Below are positions 32,267 through 45,799 of a DNA stretch of 64,000 bases, piece by piece (position 1 is the first letter of the stretch; the number at the start of each line of letters is the position of its first letter). Source of the stretch: Orychophragmus violaceus (taxonomy: Eukaryota > Streptophyta > Magnoliopsida > Brassicales > Brassicaceae); contig CM058237.1 in NCBI GenBank assembly GCA_030180135.1, forward strand, positions 106,655,904 through 106,719,903. Reading direction: 5' to 3'. The position numbers and the translations under genes were made by a program. A model generated the notes under the pieces. That model had not been told where the DNA came from. It searched no databases and saw only the letters and a list, made by a program, of their open reading frames with translations.

Positions 32267-33121
32267 ATGACTAGCACAAACAATCAAAACACTTTCTCGA
32301 TCCGGTCTGTCCTTAAGATGGACAAGCTGAACGGATCAAATTTCTTGACTTGGTCGCGGAACCTGAGGCTAGTTCTCAGACAGGAGAGAAAGGACTATGT
32401 CCTTGAGAGAGCTCTCCCCGTGAGGATCGGGTCCAATGCTTCTCATGCAGTATATGATGCTTGGAATAAGCATTATAATGATGCGGTAGATGTGCGTGGT
32501 CTGATATTGGCTACCATGGACTCAGACTTGCGAAAGCAATATGAGAACATGGAGTCGCCAATAGAGATGATCAGCAGCCTGAAATTGAAATTTCAGGAGC
32601 AGATAAGGGTGGAGAGATACCAGTTGGTTAAGTCTCTCACTGGCTGCAAGCTACCAAATGATAATCCAGTGAGTCCTCATGTCAGTAAAATGATGGGTTA
32701 CATAGATAACCTGAGGAAACTGGATTATCCAGTTAGCCAAGAATTGGCAACTGAGATCATTCTGCAGTCACTGCCGTCAAGCTATGATAAGTTCAGAAAG
32801 AACTATATCAAGAAAGGCTTAACGAAGACGCTGACTGAACTGCATGATATGCTCAAGACAGTTGAGCCAAACGTGAAGAGTACCCTGTACAATTTCATGA
32901 ATGAGAAGGGTAGGTTTACTAAACCTAATGCTGACAAGGGTGAAGACAAAGTTGTCCAGATTTTGAATCATGGCAAGCGTGTGTCTTCTGAGCCCGAGTC
33001 AGATACCTCTCACGTTGGTAAGTGCTGCTACTGTAAGGAGACAGGGCATTGGAAGAGAGATTGCATTAAATTCATGGAAGATGATGAGGAGTTAAAGTCG
33101 ATGTATGCGACTACTTCCTAA
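32267..33121 (+). CDS. gag: Copia Gag, lacking the protease tail
   Basis: A 284-residue ORF starting MTSTNNQNTF, with the same plan as the Gag of element 1: the UBN2-type N-terminal region, then the CCHC knuckle CYCKETGHWKRDC near residues 253-266. Relative to element 1 a TCA codon has become TAA (33119-33121), ending the protein at TTS before the protease motif. About 12 residues differ from element 1. The frame stays open upstream to an ATG at 32186, but 32267 is preferred: it aligns with the start in element 1, where an in-frame stop excludes a longer form, and the extra 27 residues would come from the candidate intron. It can supply capsid protein only. Confidence 0.9.
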   Translation: MTSTNNQNTFSIRSVLKMDKLNGSNFLTWSRNLRLVLRQERKDYVLERALPVRIGSNASHAVYDAWNKHYNDAVDVRGLILATMDSDLRKQYENMESPIEMISSLKLKFQEQIRVERYQLVKSLTGCKLPNDNPVSPHVSKMMGYIDNLRKLDYPVSQELATEIILQSLPSSYDKFRKNYIKKGLTKTLTELHDMLKTVEPNVKSTLYNFMNEKGRFTKPNADKGEDKVVQILNHGKRVSSEPESDTSHVGKCCYCKETGHWKRDCIKFMEDDEELKSMYATTS

Positions 33122-35769
33122 GGTATTCATGTTATTACTTCAAGTTCTACCTTATAGGTATTGGATACTGGTTGTGGCACTGATATTTGTTAAAATATGC
33201 AGAGCCTAAGCAACAGTAGAACGTTGAAGGAAGGGTAAGTGAAACTACATGTCTGGAAGGAGCTTGGGATGCTGCCTCAGCCGTAGGGTTTTTCACTTAT
33301 AGATCCCTTTGAGGCTTGGTTTTGTATTAAGTAATTGCTACAATGTACCTGCTTTAAGCAGAGTTGTCTTTCATTTTCTTGTAAGAATTTGAATGTTTTT
33401 CATTTTGATAAAAGACAAGTTTTTGTTCTTTTGATCTTAATGAAATATGAATTGTAGCACCCTATTCATGGAATGGGTTTTATATCTTAAACCAAAGAGT
33501 GCCTAAATGTAACATAAATACCGAATTGGTTTAAATCTGATGAATTAAACCTGATTTTTCTTGGCATAAAGTCTTGGTCACATAGAGTAAGTCGGATTCA
33601 GAAATCCCATAGTCATGGACTGTTGGGCTCATTTGATAAAATATCTGATGAGACTTGAATTCTGTTTACTAGACCAAAAGGTAATGGGCCTATCTTAACC
33701 GAGCTAGAGAAAAGCCCAAAGGCTTATTGGACCTGGAACATACTCATGTATGTGGCCCAATGAGCAGTAATGCCAGAGAAAATCTCCTGTACTTCATTGT
33801 CTCTACTGATTACTTCAGTGAGTGTGACTGTGTTCATTTGATGAGACACAAGTCGGAATTCTTTGACATGGTCGAAAGAATTCCAGAATGAAGTATAGGA
33901 TCTGAATGACAAAAGTATTAAGACTCTGGATTAAATCACGAGTGAGAATACTTAAGTCATTGATTGTGTGATCATCTTAATGAGTGTGAAATCGTTTCAC
34001 AGCTCATTTCTCCTGAAAACCTTAAGGTGTTTCTGTGAGAAAGAATCAGATCTTATTAGAAATGATTAGAGATGAGTCACACGAATCTTCCATGATATTA
34101 TTTAAGAATAACGCTCTAAAATATCTAAGTTTACGCTGAAATAGTTCCACAAATATCAGTTGAAAGACACCACGTTAATGTGGATTGGAATCGATCCAAA
34201 TTTGTCTTTACTGAGTATTTGTAGTTGTGCTACTTCGCTGGTTGTCCTAGAGAAACTAAGGCTTGTTACTTTACGTCCAATCTGTTTTCTAAGAAGGGAA
34301 GTTATTTTTCCAAGAAGAACAGTGGGAGTAAAAGTATAACTCGAAGTTTTCTTAGGGAAACCAAGGCTCGGTACTTTTACGACCATTCTGTTTTCTAAGA
34401 AGGGAAATTAACTTCCCAAGAAGAACAGTGGGAGTAAAAGGTATTTTTACGACCATTCTGTTTTCTACGAAGGGAAGTTACTTTCCAAGAAGAACAGTGG
34501 GAGTAAAAGTACAACTCGAAGAAATTCGAGAAATACAGGAGGCTGCTTAACCTATTGAGGGAGAGCAGCGGAAGGATTTACAGATTTCTGTAGAATCTAC
34601 ACCTGTGGAGCCTGAAGTTCGCAGATATGAAAGAATCAGTCACTAATCCGAGAGTGAATTCTCGTCATTAGTTCAGCCTGATGATCATTGAAAGCGACGA
34701 ATCTGCGAAATTCAAAGAAGCGAAAGTGAGCCTGGACTCCGAAAAATTACATTTTATGTAAGTTAGCTTCATCGATCCATTCATGGATGGAAGCAAACAT
34801 ATCGGAGTTGGAATCTTCGTTCTGTTGTAGTAGTCAAGGTTTTGACTTGAACAGGAACGAAGCGGAACTGTGCGTTTACTAATAGATAAGTGAGAGCAAT
34901 ATTGCATTTCTCAAAGTGTATGTCGATGACATACTGATTCTCGGATATAACGTCCCAACGCTGTAGTCGGTAAAGGACTAGCTTGGGAGTTGGTTTAATG
35001 ATTGACATGGGTAAAGCCACGTAGTTCTTGGATTTTGGATCTAAAGATAGAGATCCAAAAGAGCTGGTAGGACAAAGTCAGGATTCTTAAATTGACAAAG
35101 TCCTACACATTTTGAGCAATCCAAGAAGGGTTTTATGCCAATGTCACATGGCATTAAGTTAAGCAAGATACAGTATCCTACGATAACTGCTGAGCTTAAA
35201 TGCATGGATAAGATTCCATATGCGTCGGCAATTGGATCTATCATGCATGCCATGAAACGTACTTGTTTGATGTTGTTTTAATATTAAGCAAGACAAGTAA
35301 AGACCAGTCAAATCCAGCAAAGAATCAAGTTTCCTAAAGTATGTCCTAAAGTATTTGAGGAATACTAAGGATAAGTTCTTGATTTACGGAGAAAGTAAGG
35401 TGCTATAAGTCGATAGAGTCTGAAAGGCAAGTTTCCAACAGACAAAGATGATTTCCGGTCACAGTCCGGTTATATCTTGTGTTTGTTTGGCGGTGCACGG
35501 CACTGTTGCTGACTACATGACTTAAGCTGAATCTTTCGCAGCTTGGGAAGCGGCGAAAGAGGTTGTTTGGAAAGAAGAGTTCGTCACTGAACTTGATGTG
35601 ATTTCCAGCATAGATGAGACTAGCTGCACATCAGAGGTCCAAACACCTTGAGGATAGGTATAACCTATTCCGTAAGATAAATGACAGAGAAGTTAAGTAG
35701 ATCAGCAAGTGAGAACGTTGCTAATCTATTAACGAAGCCACTCCTTAGGCCTAAGCACGAGTCGCGGAC
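33122..35769 (+). pseudogene. pol: Decayed copia pol (element 2)
   Basis: Collinear with the relic in element 1. The protease region has extra stops (TAG in the segment before LDTG, and TAA just after the ICDN position). The linker and integrase pieces follow. Then comes the reverse transcriptase active-site string YVDDILIL at 34919-34942, with its Tyr preserved, unlike element 1. The RNase H piece starts at 35502 with the shared TAA at 35523-35525. KHLEDRYNLFRK and the shared TAG at 35698-35700 follow, then ENVANLLTKPLLRPKHESR. A short stretch just before ENVANLL is deleted relative to element 1. Not functional. Confidence 0.9.
34270..34509 (+). repeat. Threefold ~66-bp repeat inside the pol relic (element 2)
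   Basis: Copies at about 34270-34334, 34374-34440 and 34444-34509, matching those at 18570-18808 in element 1. Confidence 0.8.
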
Positions 35770-36650
35770 TGTTGCTGTAGGATAAGTGAAATTAAGATGT
35801 AGTCTTAATTTCAGTGGGAGTTATTAAAGGGCTTTATTTAGTTATTGGATATGTTCTTGAAATAACATTTAAGATGTTTAATGAAATTATTATTATTTCA
35901 AGATTATTTTAACTGTGATGAAATAATCGTTCCAAAGTGATATAAACCATTTTATAGGTCATCGAAGTAAATGACTTGATCTTGAGTCATCGAAGTCATT
36001 TAGCTTGATCATGAGACCCTATATTTGATAAATGTTTTATATCATCCTGTCCCTAGTCGAAGGTTGTTGAAATTGGAACACCAACAACCGTGTGAGACTG
36101 GATTGGTACGTGACTTATGACAAAGTCTCAGTGTGTCATAGATGCGCGGCATCAAAGTCAGTACATAGGTGTATGTTTGGGAACATACGACCGGACAAGA
36201 CCCGCTTATAAGAACTCTTCAGGATATTTATATCTGTGTCATAAGAGATTCTTACTACGACTATAGAGTATAGTCCTTAGACCTGAGTTCGCATGCATGT
36301 GACTGCACATGAACTGATGCACTTTGATCATTGTCTAACGCTGTCGTTATGCGATAGCTATAAGGACCTTGTTTGGGTGTATTACGAAATGAGTAGTTTA
36401 CAGTGATGGAACAAGACGGGATTTGTCCCTTCAATATAAATGGAGTGAATATCTCTAGGCCAATCGGAGATTTGAATACTGGAAAATGCATGGCCATGCT
36501 CAAACGGACTGTCCCGAGTCGTTTGGATTGTCAGTATCAAATCAGAGTCCGATGAACAAGATTAGGCTTTATAAGGATGACACTAATCTTGCCTTATGAC
36601 TAATCGAGATATTGAGACGAAAGGGATTATGAATACAGAGATTCCAGTTC
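35770..36650 (+). other. 3' untranslated region (element 2)
   Basis: About 880 bp without a sense ORF of note, aligning closely with 20097-20967. Confidence 0.75.
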
Positions 36651-36661
36651 AAGTGGGAGAT
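36651..36661 (+). other. Polypurine tract (element 2)
   Basis: AAGTGGGAGAT immediately before the 3' LTR. Confidence 0.88.
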
Positions 36662-37297
36662 TGTTGGAATTGTGTCCAGCAATCTCTGTACTGTCTCTAT
36701 AAAGTAAGAGTATGTCAGTGATCAGACATAAGTCATACAATACTGGGGGTCATGATGGCTTGCTAGAGTCCGCTCATGATCTATAAGTCTCGGACTTATT
36801 GCTTTTATTGTATGATCCCATATGGGTCACACGCTTAAGCTAGCAGGAAATAAAGTAGGAACGGCTTAGCAGAAGTACGACAAAAGTGCTAGGCATTTGT
36901 CGTACTAAGAGAGAAAGATTAACGGGTCTGATTAAATGAGATTTAATCAGATTGGTGTTTTGGGCCCAAAAGCCCAAAAGGGAAAGAGAAGGCTTTTATA
37001 AACTAAAAGCCAAAGCCTCTTTCTCCTAACCCTAATCCCAGCCGCGAAAACTCTCTCTCTCTGGCGCCTCCCTTAGCTCGGTCTAGCAGCCAGTTTCCTG
37101 TGATTGCGTGTGTGAGCCTTTGGAGGATTCATCCCTTGGTGCATCTCCCTGATCTCTGACCTGTTCATCAATTCCGCTGCTACTAACAGGTAAAAGGTGA
37201 GATCATATTGTTTCTAAATAAGAACACCTAGATCTGATGCATGTTTAGGTTGATATCAATATGAGAATTGAATCAGGATCAACCGAACATTCCAACA
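36662..37297 (+). repeat. 3' LTR of retrotransposon 2
   Basis: 636 bp, by eye identical to 29975-30610. Confidence 0.96.
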
Positions 37298-37302
37298 GAA
37301 AT
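37298..37302. other. Target-site duplication (GAAAT), right, retrotransposon 2
   Basis: Matches 29970-29974; followed by TGGTGGAAAAAACAATGACG of the satellite. Confidence 0.97.
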
Positions 37303-40300
37303 TGGTGGAAAAAACAATGACGGGATAGGATAAACTGATTCTATCCACCGGGGGAAGGATCATAAGGCCAAAACCTCCTAATGGACTGACGGGAAGGACT
37401 ATCTCGGCCATACTGACTAACGGGATGGATTATCCTGACCAGATGCACCGCCGAGAAGGATTCTAAGGCCAAAATGTAAGTTTCCATGACCCAGGAAAGA
37501 ATTGGATCGAGTTTTTTTGAAACTATCATGACCAAAACCCTTAAAATGGGATATAAAAGAGGTCTGGTGAATAAATTGGTGGAAAACAAATGACCCGAAA
37601 AACCCGTCTATACACCGTGGGAAGGTTATAGCCTACCGAGAACCAAGGTTCCATGACCCGAAAAAAATTGACTCGAGTTTTTTTGAAACTATCAAGACCC
37701 AAACCTCTCAAATGGATAACAAAGAGGTCTGGTGAAGAAATTGGTGGAAAAAACAATGACGGGATAGGATAAACTGATTCTATCCACCGGGGGAAGGATC
37801 CAAAGGCCAAAACCTCCTAATGGACTGACGGGAAGGACTATCTCGGCCATACTGACTAACGGGATGCATTATCCTGACCAGATGCACCGCCGAGAAGGAT
37901 TCTAAGGCCAAAATGCAAGTTTCCATTACCCAGGAAGAATTGGATTGAGTTTTTTTGAAACTATCATGACCAAAACCCCTAAAATGGGATATAAAAGAGG
38001 TCTGGTGAAGAAATTGGTGGAAAACAAATGACCCGAAAAACCCGTCTATACTCCGTGGGAAGGTTATAGCCTACCGAGAACCAAGGTTCCTTGACCCAAA
38101 AAAATTGACTCGAGTTTTTTTGAAACTATCAAGACCCAAACCTCTCAAATGGATAACAAAGAGGTCTGGTGAAGAAATTGGTGGAAAAAACAATGACGGG
38201 ATAGGATAAACTGATTCTATCCACCGGGGGAAGGATCCTAAGGCCAAAACCTCCTATTGGACTGACGGGAAGGACTATCTCGGCCATACTGATTGACGGG
38301 ATGGATTATCCTGACCAGATGCACCGCCGAGAAGGATTCTAAGGCCAAAATCAAGTTTCCATGACCCAGGAAGAATTGGATCGAGTTTTTTTGAAACTAT
38401 CATGACCAAAACCCTTAAAATGGGATATAAAAGAGGTCTGGTGAAGAAATTGGTGGAAAACAAATGACCCGAAAAACCCGTCTATACACCGTGGGAAGGT
38501 TATAGCCTACCGAGAACCAAGGTTCCTTGATCCGAAAAAATTGACTCGAGTTTTTTTGAAACTATCAAGACCCAAACCTCTCAAATGGATAACAAAGAGG
38601 TCTGGTGAAGAAATTGGTGGAAAAAACAATGACGGGGTAGGATAAACTGATTCTATCCACCGGGGGAAGGATCCTAAGGCCAAAACCTCCTAATGGACTG
38701 ACGGGAAGGACTATCTCGGCCATACTGACTAACGGGATGGATTATCTTGACCAGATGCACCGCCGAGAAGGATTCTAAGGCCAAAATGCAAGTTTCCATG
38801 ACCCAGGAAGAATTGGATCGAGTTTTTTTGAAACTATCATGACCAAAACCCTTAAAATGGGATATAAAAGAGGTCTGGTGAAGAAATTGGTGGAAAACAA
38901 ATGACCCGAAAAACCCGTCTATACACCGTGGGAAGGTTATAGCCTACCTAGAACCAAGGTTCCTTGACCCGAAAAAATTGACTCGAGTTTTTTTGAAACT
39001 ATCATGACCCAAACCTCTCAAATGGATAACAAAGAGGTCTGGTGAAGAAATTGGTGGAAAAAACAATGACAAGATAGGATAAACTGATTCTATCCACCGG
39101 GGGAAGGATCCTAAGGCCAAAACCTCCTAATGGACTGACGGGAAGGACTATCTCGGCCATACTGACTAACGGGATAGATTATCCTGACCAGATGCACCGC
39201 CGAGAAGGATTCTAAGGCCAAAATGCAAGTTTCCATGACCCAGGAAGAATTGGATCGAGTTTTTTTGAAACTATCATGACCAAAACCCTTAAAATGGGAT
39301 ATAAAAGAGGTCTGGTGAAGAAATTGGTGGAAAACAAATGACCCGAAAAACCCGTCTATACACCGTGGGAAGGTTATAGCCTACCGAGAACCAAGGTCCC
39401 TTGACCCGAAAAAATTGACTCGAGTTTTTTTGAAACTATCAAGACCCAAACCTCTCAAATGGATAACAAAGAGGTCTGGTGAAGAAATTGGTGGAAAAAA
39501 CAATGACGGGATAGGATAAACTGATTCTATCCACCGGGGGAAGGATCCTAAGGCCAAAACCTCCTAATGGACTGACGGGAAGGACTATCTCGGCCATACT
39601 GATTGAAGGGATGGATTATCCTGACCAGATGCACCGCCGAGAAGGATTCTAAGGCCAAAATGCAAGTTTCCATGACCCAGGAAGAATTGGATCGAGTTTT
39701 TTTGAAACTATCATGACCAAAACCCTTAAAATGGGATATAAAAGAGGTCTGGTGAAGAAATTGGTGGAAAACAAATGACCCGAAAAACCCGTCTATACAC
39801 CGTGGGAAGGTTATAGCCTACCGAGAACCAAGGTTCCATGACCCGAAAAAAATTGACTCGAGTTTTTTTGAAACTATCAAGACCCAAACCTCTCAAATGG
39901 ATAACAAAGAGGTCTGGTGAAGAAATTGGTGGAAAAAATAATGACGGGATAGAATAAACTGATTCTATCCACCGGGGGAAGGATCCTAAGGCCAAAACAT
40001 CCTAATGGACTGACGGGAAGGAATATCTCGGCCATACTGATTGACGGGATGGATTATCATGACCGGATGAACCGCCGGGAAGGATCCTAAGGCCAAAAAA
40101 CCACCCTAACGGGATGGAAACGAACTGACGTGAAGGACTATCTCGGCCATACTGACTAACGGGATGGAAACGAACTGACGGGAAGGACTATCTCGGCCAT
40201 ACTGACTAACGGGATGGATTATCCTGACCAGATGCACCGCCGAGAAGGATTCTAAGGCCAAAATGCAAGTTTCCATGACCCAGGAAGAATTGGATCGAGT

Positions 40301-40913
40301 TTTTTTGAAACTATCATGACCAAAACCCTTAAAATGGGATATAAAAGAGGTCTGGTGAAGAAATTGGTGGAAAACAAATGACCCGAAAAACCCGTCTATA
40401 CACCGTGGGAAGGTTATAGCCTACCGAATCCAAGGTTCCATGACCCGAAAAAAATTGACTTGAGTTTTTTTGAAACTATCAAGACCCAAACCTCTCAAAT
40501 GGATAACAAAGAGGTCTGGTGAAGAAATTGGTGGAAAAAACAATGACGGGATAGGATAAACTGATTCTATCCACCGGGGGAAGGATCCAAAGGCCAAAAC
40601 CTCCTAATGGACTGACGGGAAGGACTATCTCGGCCATACTGACTAACGGGATGGATTATCCTGACCAGATGCACCGCCGAGAAGGATTCTAAGGCCAAAA
40701 TGCAAGTTTCCATGACCCAGGAAGAATTGGATCGAGTTTTTTTGAAACTATCATGACCAAAACCCTTAAAATGGGATAACAAAGAGGTCTGGTGAAGAAA
40801 TTGGTGGAAAAAACAATGACGGGATAGGATAAACTGATTCTATCCACCGGGGGAAGGATCCAAAGGCCAAAACCTCCTAATGGACTGACGGGAAGGACTA
40901 TCTCGGCCATACT

Positions 40914-43900
40914 GATTAACGGGATAGATTATCCTGACCAGATGCACCGCCGGGAAGGATCCTAAGGCCAAAAAACCACCCAAAATGACGTAAGGTGTGG
41001 AATCCCTCGGCCAAAACGACAAAGGACTAGCATTCTCGCGGCCAGAATGACTGACGGGACGGAAACGAACTGACGTGAAGGACTATCTCGGCCATACTGA
41101 CTAACGGGATGGAAACGAACTGACGGGAAGGACTATCTCGGCCATACTGACTGACGTGATGGATTATCCTGACCAGATGCACCGCCGAGAAGGATTCTAA
41201 GGCCAAAATGCAAGTTTCCATAACCCAGGAAGAATTGGAACGAGTTTTTTTGAAACTATCATGACCAAAACCCTTAAAATGGGATATAAAAGAGGTCTGG
41301 TGAAGAAATTGGTGGAAAACAAATGACCCGAAAAACCCGTCTATACACCGTGGGAAGGTTATAGCCTACCGAGAACAAAGGTTACTTGACCCGAAAAAAT
41401 TGACTCGAGTTTTTTTGAAACTATCAAGACCCAAACCTCTCAAATGGATAACAAAGAGGTCTGGTGAAGAAATTGGTGGAAAAAACAATGACGGGATAGG
41501 ATAAACTGATTCTATCCACCGGGGGAAGGATCCTAAGGCCAAAACCTCCTAATGGACTGACTGGAAGGACTATCTCGGCCATACTGACTAACGGGATGGA
41601 TTATCCTGACCAGATGCACCGCCGGGAAGGATCCTAAGGCCAAAATGCAAGTTTCCATGACCCAGGAAGAATAGGATCGAGTTTTTTTGAAACTATCATG
41701 ACCAAAACCCTTAAAATGGGATATAAAAGAGGTCTGGTGAAGAAATTGGTGGAAAACAAATGACCCGAAAAACCCGTTTATACACCGTGGGAAGGTTATA
41801 GCCTACCGAGAACCAAGGTTCCTTGACCCGAAAAAATTGACTCGAGTTTTTTTGAAACTATCAAGACCCAAACCTCTCAAATGGATAACAAAGAGGTCTG
41901 GTGAAGAAATTGGTGGAAAAAACAATGACGGGATAGGATAAACTGATTCTATCCACCGGGGGAAGGATCCTAAGGCCAAAACCTCCTAATGGACTGAAGG
42001 GAAGGACTATCTCGGCCATACTGACTGACGTGATGGATTATCCTGACCAGATGCACCGCCGAGAAGGATTCTAAGGCCAAAATGCAAGTTTCCATGACCC
42101 AGGAAGAATTGGATCGAGTTTTTTTGAAACTATCATGACCAAAACCCTTAAAATGGGATATAAAAGAGGTCTGGTGAAGAAATTGGTGGAAAAACAAATG
42201 ACCCGAAAAACCCGTCTATACACCGTGGGAAGGTTATAGCCTACCGAGAACCAAGGTTCCTTGACCCGAAAAAATTGACTCGAGTTTTTTTGAAACTATC
42301 AAGACCCAAACCTCTCAAATGGATAACAAAGAGGTCTGGTGAAGAAATTGGTGGAAAAAACAATGACGGGATAGGATAAACTGATTCTATCCACCGGGGG
42401 AAGGATCCTAAGGCCAAAACCTCCTAATGGACTGACGGGAAGGACTATCTCGGCCATACTGATTAACGGGATAGATTATCCTGACCAGATGCACCGCCGG
42501 GAAGGATCCTAAGGCCAAAAAACCACCCAAAATGACGTAAGGTGTGGAATCCCTCGGCCAAAACGACAAAGGACTAGCATTCTCGCGGCCAGAATGACTG
42601 ACGGGACGGAAACGAACTGACGTGAAGGACTATCTCGGCCATACTGACTAACGGGATGGAAACGAACTGACGGGAAGGACTATCTCGGCCATACTGACTG
42701 ACGTGATGGATTATCCTGACCAGATGCACTGCCGAGAAGGATTCTAAGGCCAAAATGCAAGTTTCCATGACCCAGGAAGAATTGGATCGAGTTTTTTTGA
42801 AACTATCATGACCAAAACCCTTAAAATGGGATATAAAAGAGGTCTGGTGAAGAAATTGGAGGAAAACAAATGACCCGAAAAACCCGTCTATACACCGTGG
42901 GAAGGTTATAGCCTACCGAGAACCAAGGTTCCTTGACCCGAAAAAATTGACTCGATTTTTTTTGAAACTATCAAGACCCAAACCTCTCAAATGGATAACA
43001 AAGAGGTCTGGTGAAGAAATTGGTGGAAAAAACAATGACGGGATAGGATAAACTGATTCTATCCACCGGGGGAAGGATCCTAAGGCCAAAACCTCCTAAT
43101 GGACTGACGGGAAGGACTATCTCGGCCATACTGATTAACGGGATAGATTATCCTGACCAGATGCACCGCCGGGAAGGATCCTAAGGCCAAAAAACCACCC
43201 AAAATGACGTAAGGTGTGGAATCCCTCGGCCAAAACGACAAAGGACTAGCATTCTCGCGGCCAGAATGACTGACGGGACGGAAACGAACTGACGTGAAGG
43301 ACTATCTCGGCCATACTGACTAACGGGATGGAAATGAACTGACGGGAAGGACTATCTCGGCCATACTGACTGACGTGATGGATTATCCTGACCAGATGCA
43401 CCGCCGAGAAGGATTCTAAGGCCAAAATGCAAGTTTCCATAACCCATTAAGAATTGGATCGAGTTTTTTTGAAACTATCATGACCAAAACCCTTAAAATG
43501 GGATATAAAAGAGGTCTGGTGAAGAAATTGGTGGAAAACAAATGACCCGAAAAACCCGTCTATACACCGTGGGAAGGTTATAGCCTACCGAGAACAAAGG
43601 TTACTTGACCCGAAAAAATTGACTCGAGTTTTTTTGAAACTATCAAGACCCAAACCTCTCAAATGGATAACAAAGAGGTCTGGTGAAGAAATTGGTGGAA
43701 AAAACAATGACGGGATAGGATAAACTGATTCTATCCACCGGGGGAAGGATCCTAAGGCCAAAACCTCCTAATGGACTGACGGGAAGGACTATCTCGGCCA
43801 TACTGACTAACGGGATGGATTATCCTGACCAGATGCACCGCCGGGAAGGATCCTAAGGCCAAAATGCAAGTTTCCATGACCCAGGAAGAATAGGATCGAG

Positions 43901-45351
43901 TTTTTTTGAAACTATCATGACCAAAACCCTTAAAATGGGATATAAAAGAGGTCTGGTGAAGAAATTGGTGGAAAACAAATGACCCGAAAAACCCGTTTAT
44001 ACACCGTGGGAAGGTTATAGCCTACCGAGAACCAAGGTTCCTTGACCCGAAAAAATTGACTCGAGTTTTTTTGAAACTATCAAGACCCAAACCTCTCAAA
44101 TGGATAACAAAGAGGTCTGGTGAAGAAATTGGTGGAAAAAACAATGACGGGATAGGATAAACTGATTCTATCCACCGGGGGAAGGATCCTAAGGCCAAAA
44201 CCTCCTAATGGACTGAAGGGAAGGACTATCTCGGCCATACTGACTGACGTGATGGATTATCCTGACCAGATGCACCGCCGAGAAGGATTCTAAGGCCAAA
44301 ATGCAAGTTTCCATGACCCAGGAAGAATTGGATCGAGTTTTTTTGAAACTATCATGACCAAAACCCTTAAAATGGGATATAAAAGAGGTCTGGTGAAGAA
44401 ATTGGTGGAAAAACAAATGACCCGAAAAACCCGTCTATACACCGTGGGAAGGTTATAGCCTACCGAGAACCAAGGTTCCTTGACCCGAAAAAATTGACTC
44501 GAGTTTTTTTGAAACGATCAAGACCCAAACCTCTCAAATGGATAACAAAGAGGTCTGGTGAAGAAATTGGTGGAAAAAACAATGACGGGATAGGATAAAC
44601 TGATTCTATCCACCGGGGGAAGGATCCTAAGGCCAAAACCTCCTAATGGACTGAAGGGAAGGACTATCTCGGCCATACTGATTAACGGGATAGATTATCC
44701 TGACCAGATGCACCGCCGGGAAGGATCCTAAGGCCAAAAAACCACCCAAAATGACGTAAGGTGTGGAATCCCTCGGCCAAAACGACAAAGGACTAGCATT
44801 CTCGCGGCCAGAATGACTGACGGGACGGAAACGAACTGACGTGAAGGACTATCTCGGCCATACTGACTAACGGGATGGAAACGAACTGACGGGAAGGACT
44901 ATCTCGGCCATACTGACTGACGTGATGGATTATCCTGACCAGATGCACTGCCGAGAAGGATTCTAAGGCCAAAATGCAAGTTTCCATGACCCATGAAGAA
45001 TTGGATCGAGTTTTTTTGAAACTATCATGACCAAAACCCTTAAAATGGGATATAAAAGAGGTCTGGTGAAGAAATTGGAGGAAAACAAATGACCCGAAAA
45101 ACCCGTCTATACACCGTGGGAAGGTTATAGCCTACCGAGAACCAAGGTTCCTTGACCCAAAAAAATTGACTCGAGTTTTTTTGAAACTATCAAGACCCAA
45201 ACCTCTCAAATGGATAACAAAGAGGTCTGGTGAAGAAATTGGTGGAAAAAACAATGACTGGATAGGATAAACTGATTCTATCCACCGGGGGAAGGATCCT
45301 AAGGCCAAAACCTCCTAATGGACTGACGGGAAGGACTATCTCGGCCATACT
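40914..45351 (+). repeat. Complete 2219-bp higher-order tandem pair
   Basis: 40914-43132 matches 43133-45351 at an offset of 2219. Its left edge lies between about 40862 and 40914, where 273-bp-type sequence (AAGGATCCAAAGGCC) gives way to the 672-bp class (ACTGATTAACGGGATAG). The block from 41843 onward is the paralogue of 1-3510 at an offset of 41842. Confidence 0.85.
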
Positions 45352-45799
45352 GACTGACGTGATGGATTATCCTGACCAGATGCACCGCCGAGAAGGATTC
45401 TAAGGCCAAAATGCAAGTTTCCATGACCCAGGAAGAATTGGATCGAGTTTTTTTTGAAACTATCATGACCAAAACCCTTAAAATGGGATATAAAAGAGGT
45501 CTGGTGAAGAAATTGGTGGAAAACAAATGACCCGAAAAACCCGTCTATACACTGTGGGAAGGTTATAGCCTACCGAGAACCAAGGTTCCATGACCCGAAA
45601 AAAATTAACTCGAGTTTTTTTGAAACTATCAAGACCCAAACCTCTCAAATGGATAACAAAGAGGTCTGGTGAAGAAATTGGTGGAAAAAGCACTGACGGG
45701 ATAGGATAAACTGATTCTATCCACCGGGGGAAGGATCCTAAGGCCAAAACCTCCTAATGGACTGACGGGAAGGACTATCTCGGCCATACTGACTAACGG

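Larger units (their letters stand above)
29975..37297 (+). mobile_element. Ty1/copia LTR retrotransposon 2, non-autonomous, sister subfamily
   Basis: A complete 7323-bp element with 636-bp LTRs (29975-30610 and 36662-37297) that look identical, PBS, leader, gag, pol relic, polypurine tract and target duplication GAAAT. Layout and orientation are as in element 1. Gag, pol relic and 3' UTR are close to element 1, whereas U3 and the GC-rich leader block differ strongly. Gag stops earlier than in element 1, before the protease motif, and the pol relic shares several stops with element 1. Like element 1 it must have moved with enzymes from elsewhere, and recently. Confidence 0.95.

Noticed and set aside
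32186..33121. Longer Gag beginning at the ATG at 32186
   Set aside because: Element 1 has GTG at that place and an in-frame stop closer to gag; the extension would come from leader sequence that may be spliced out.
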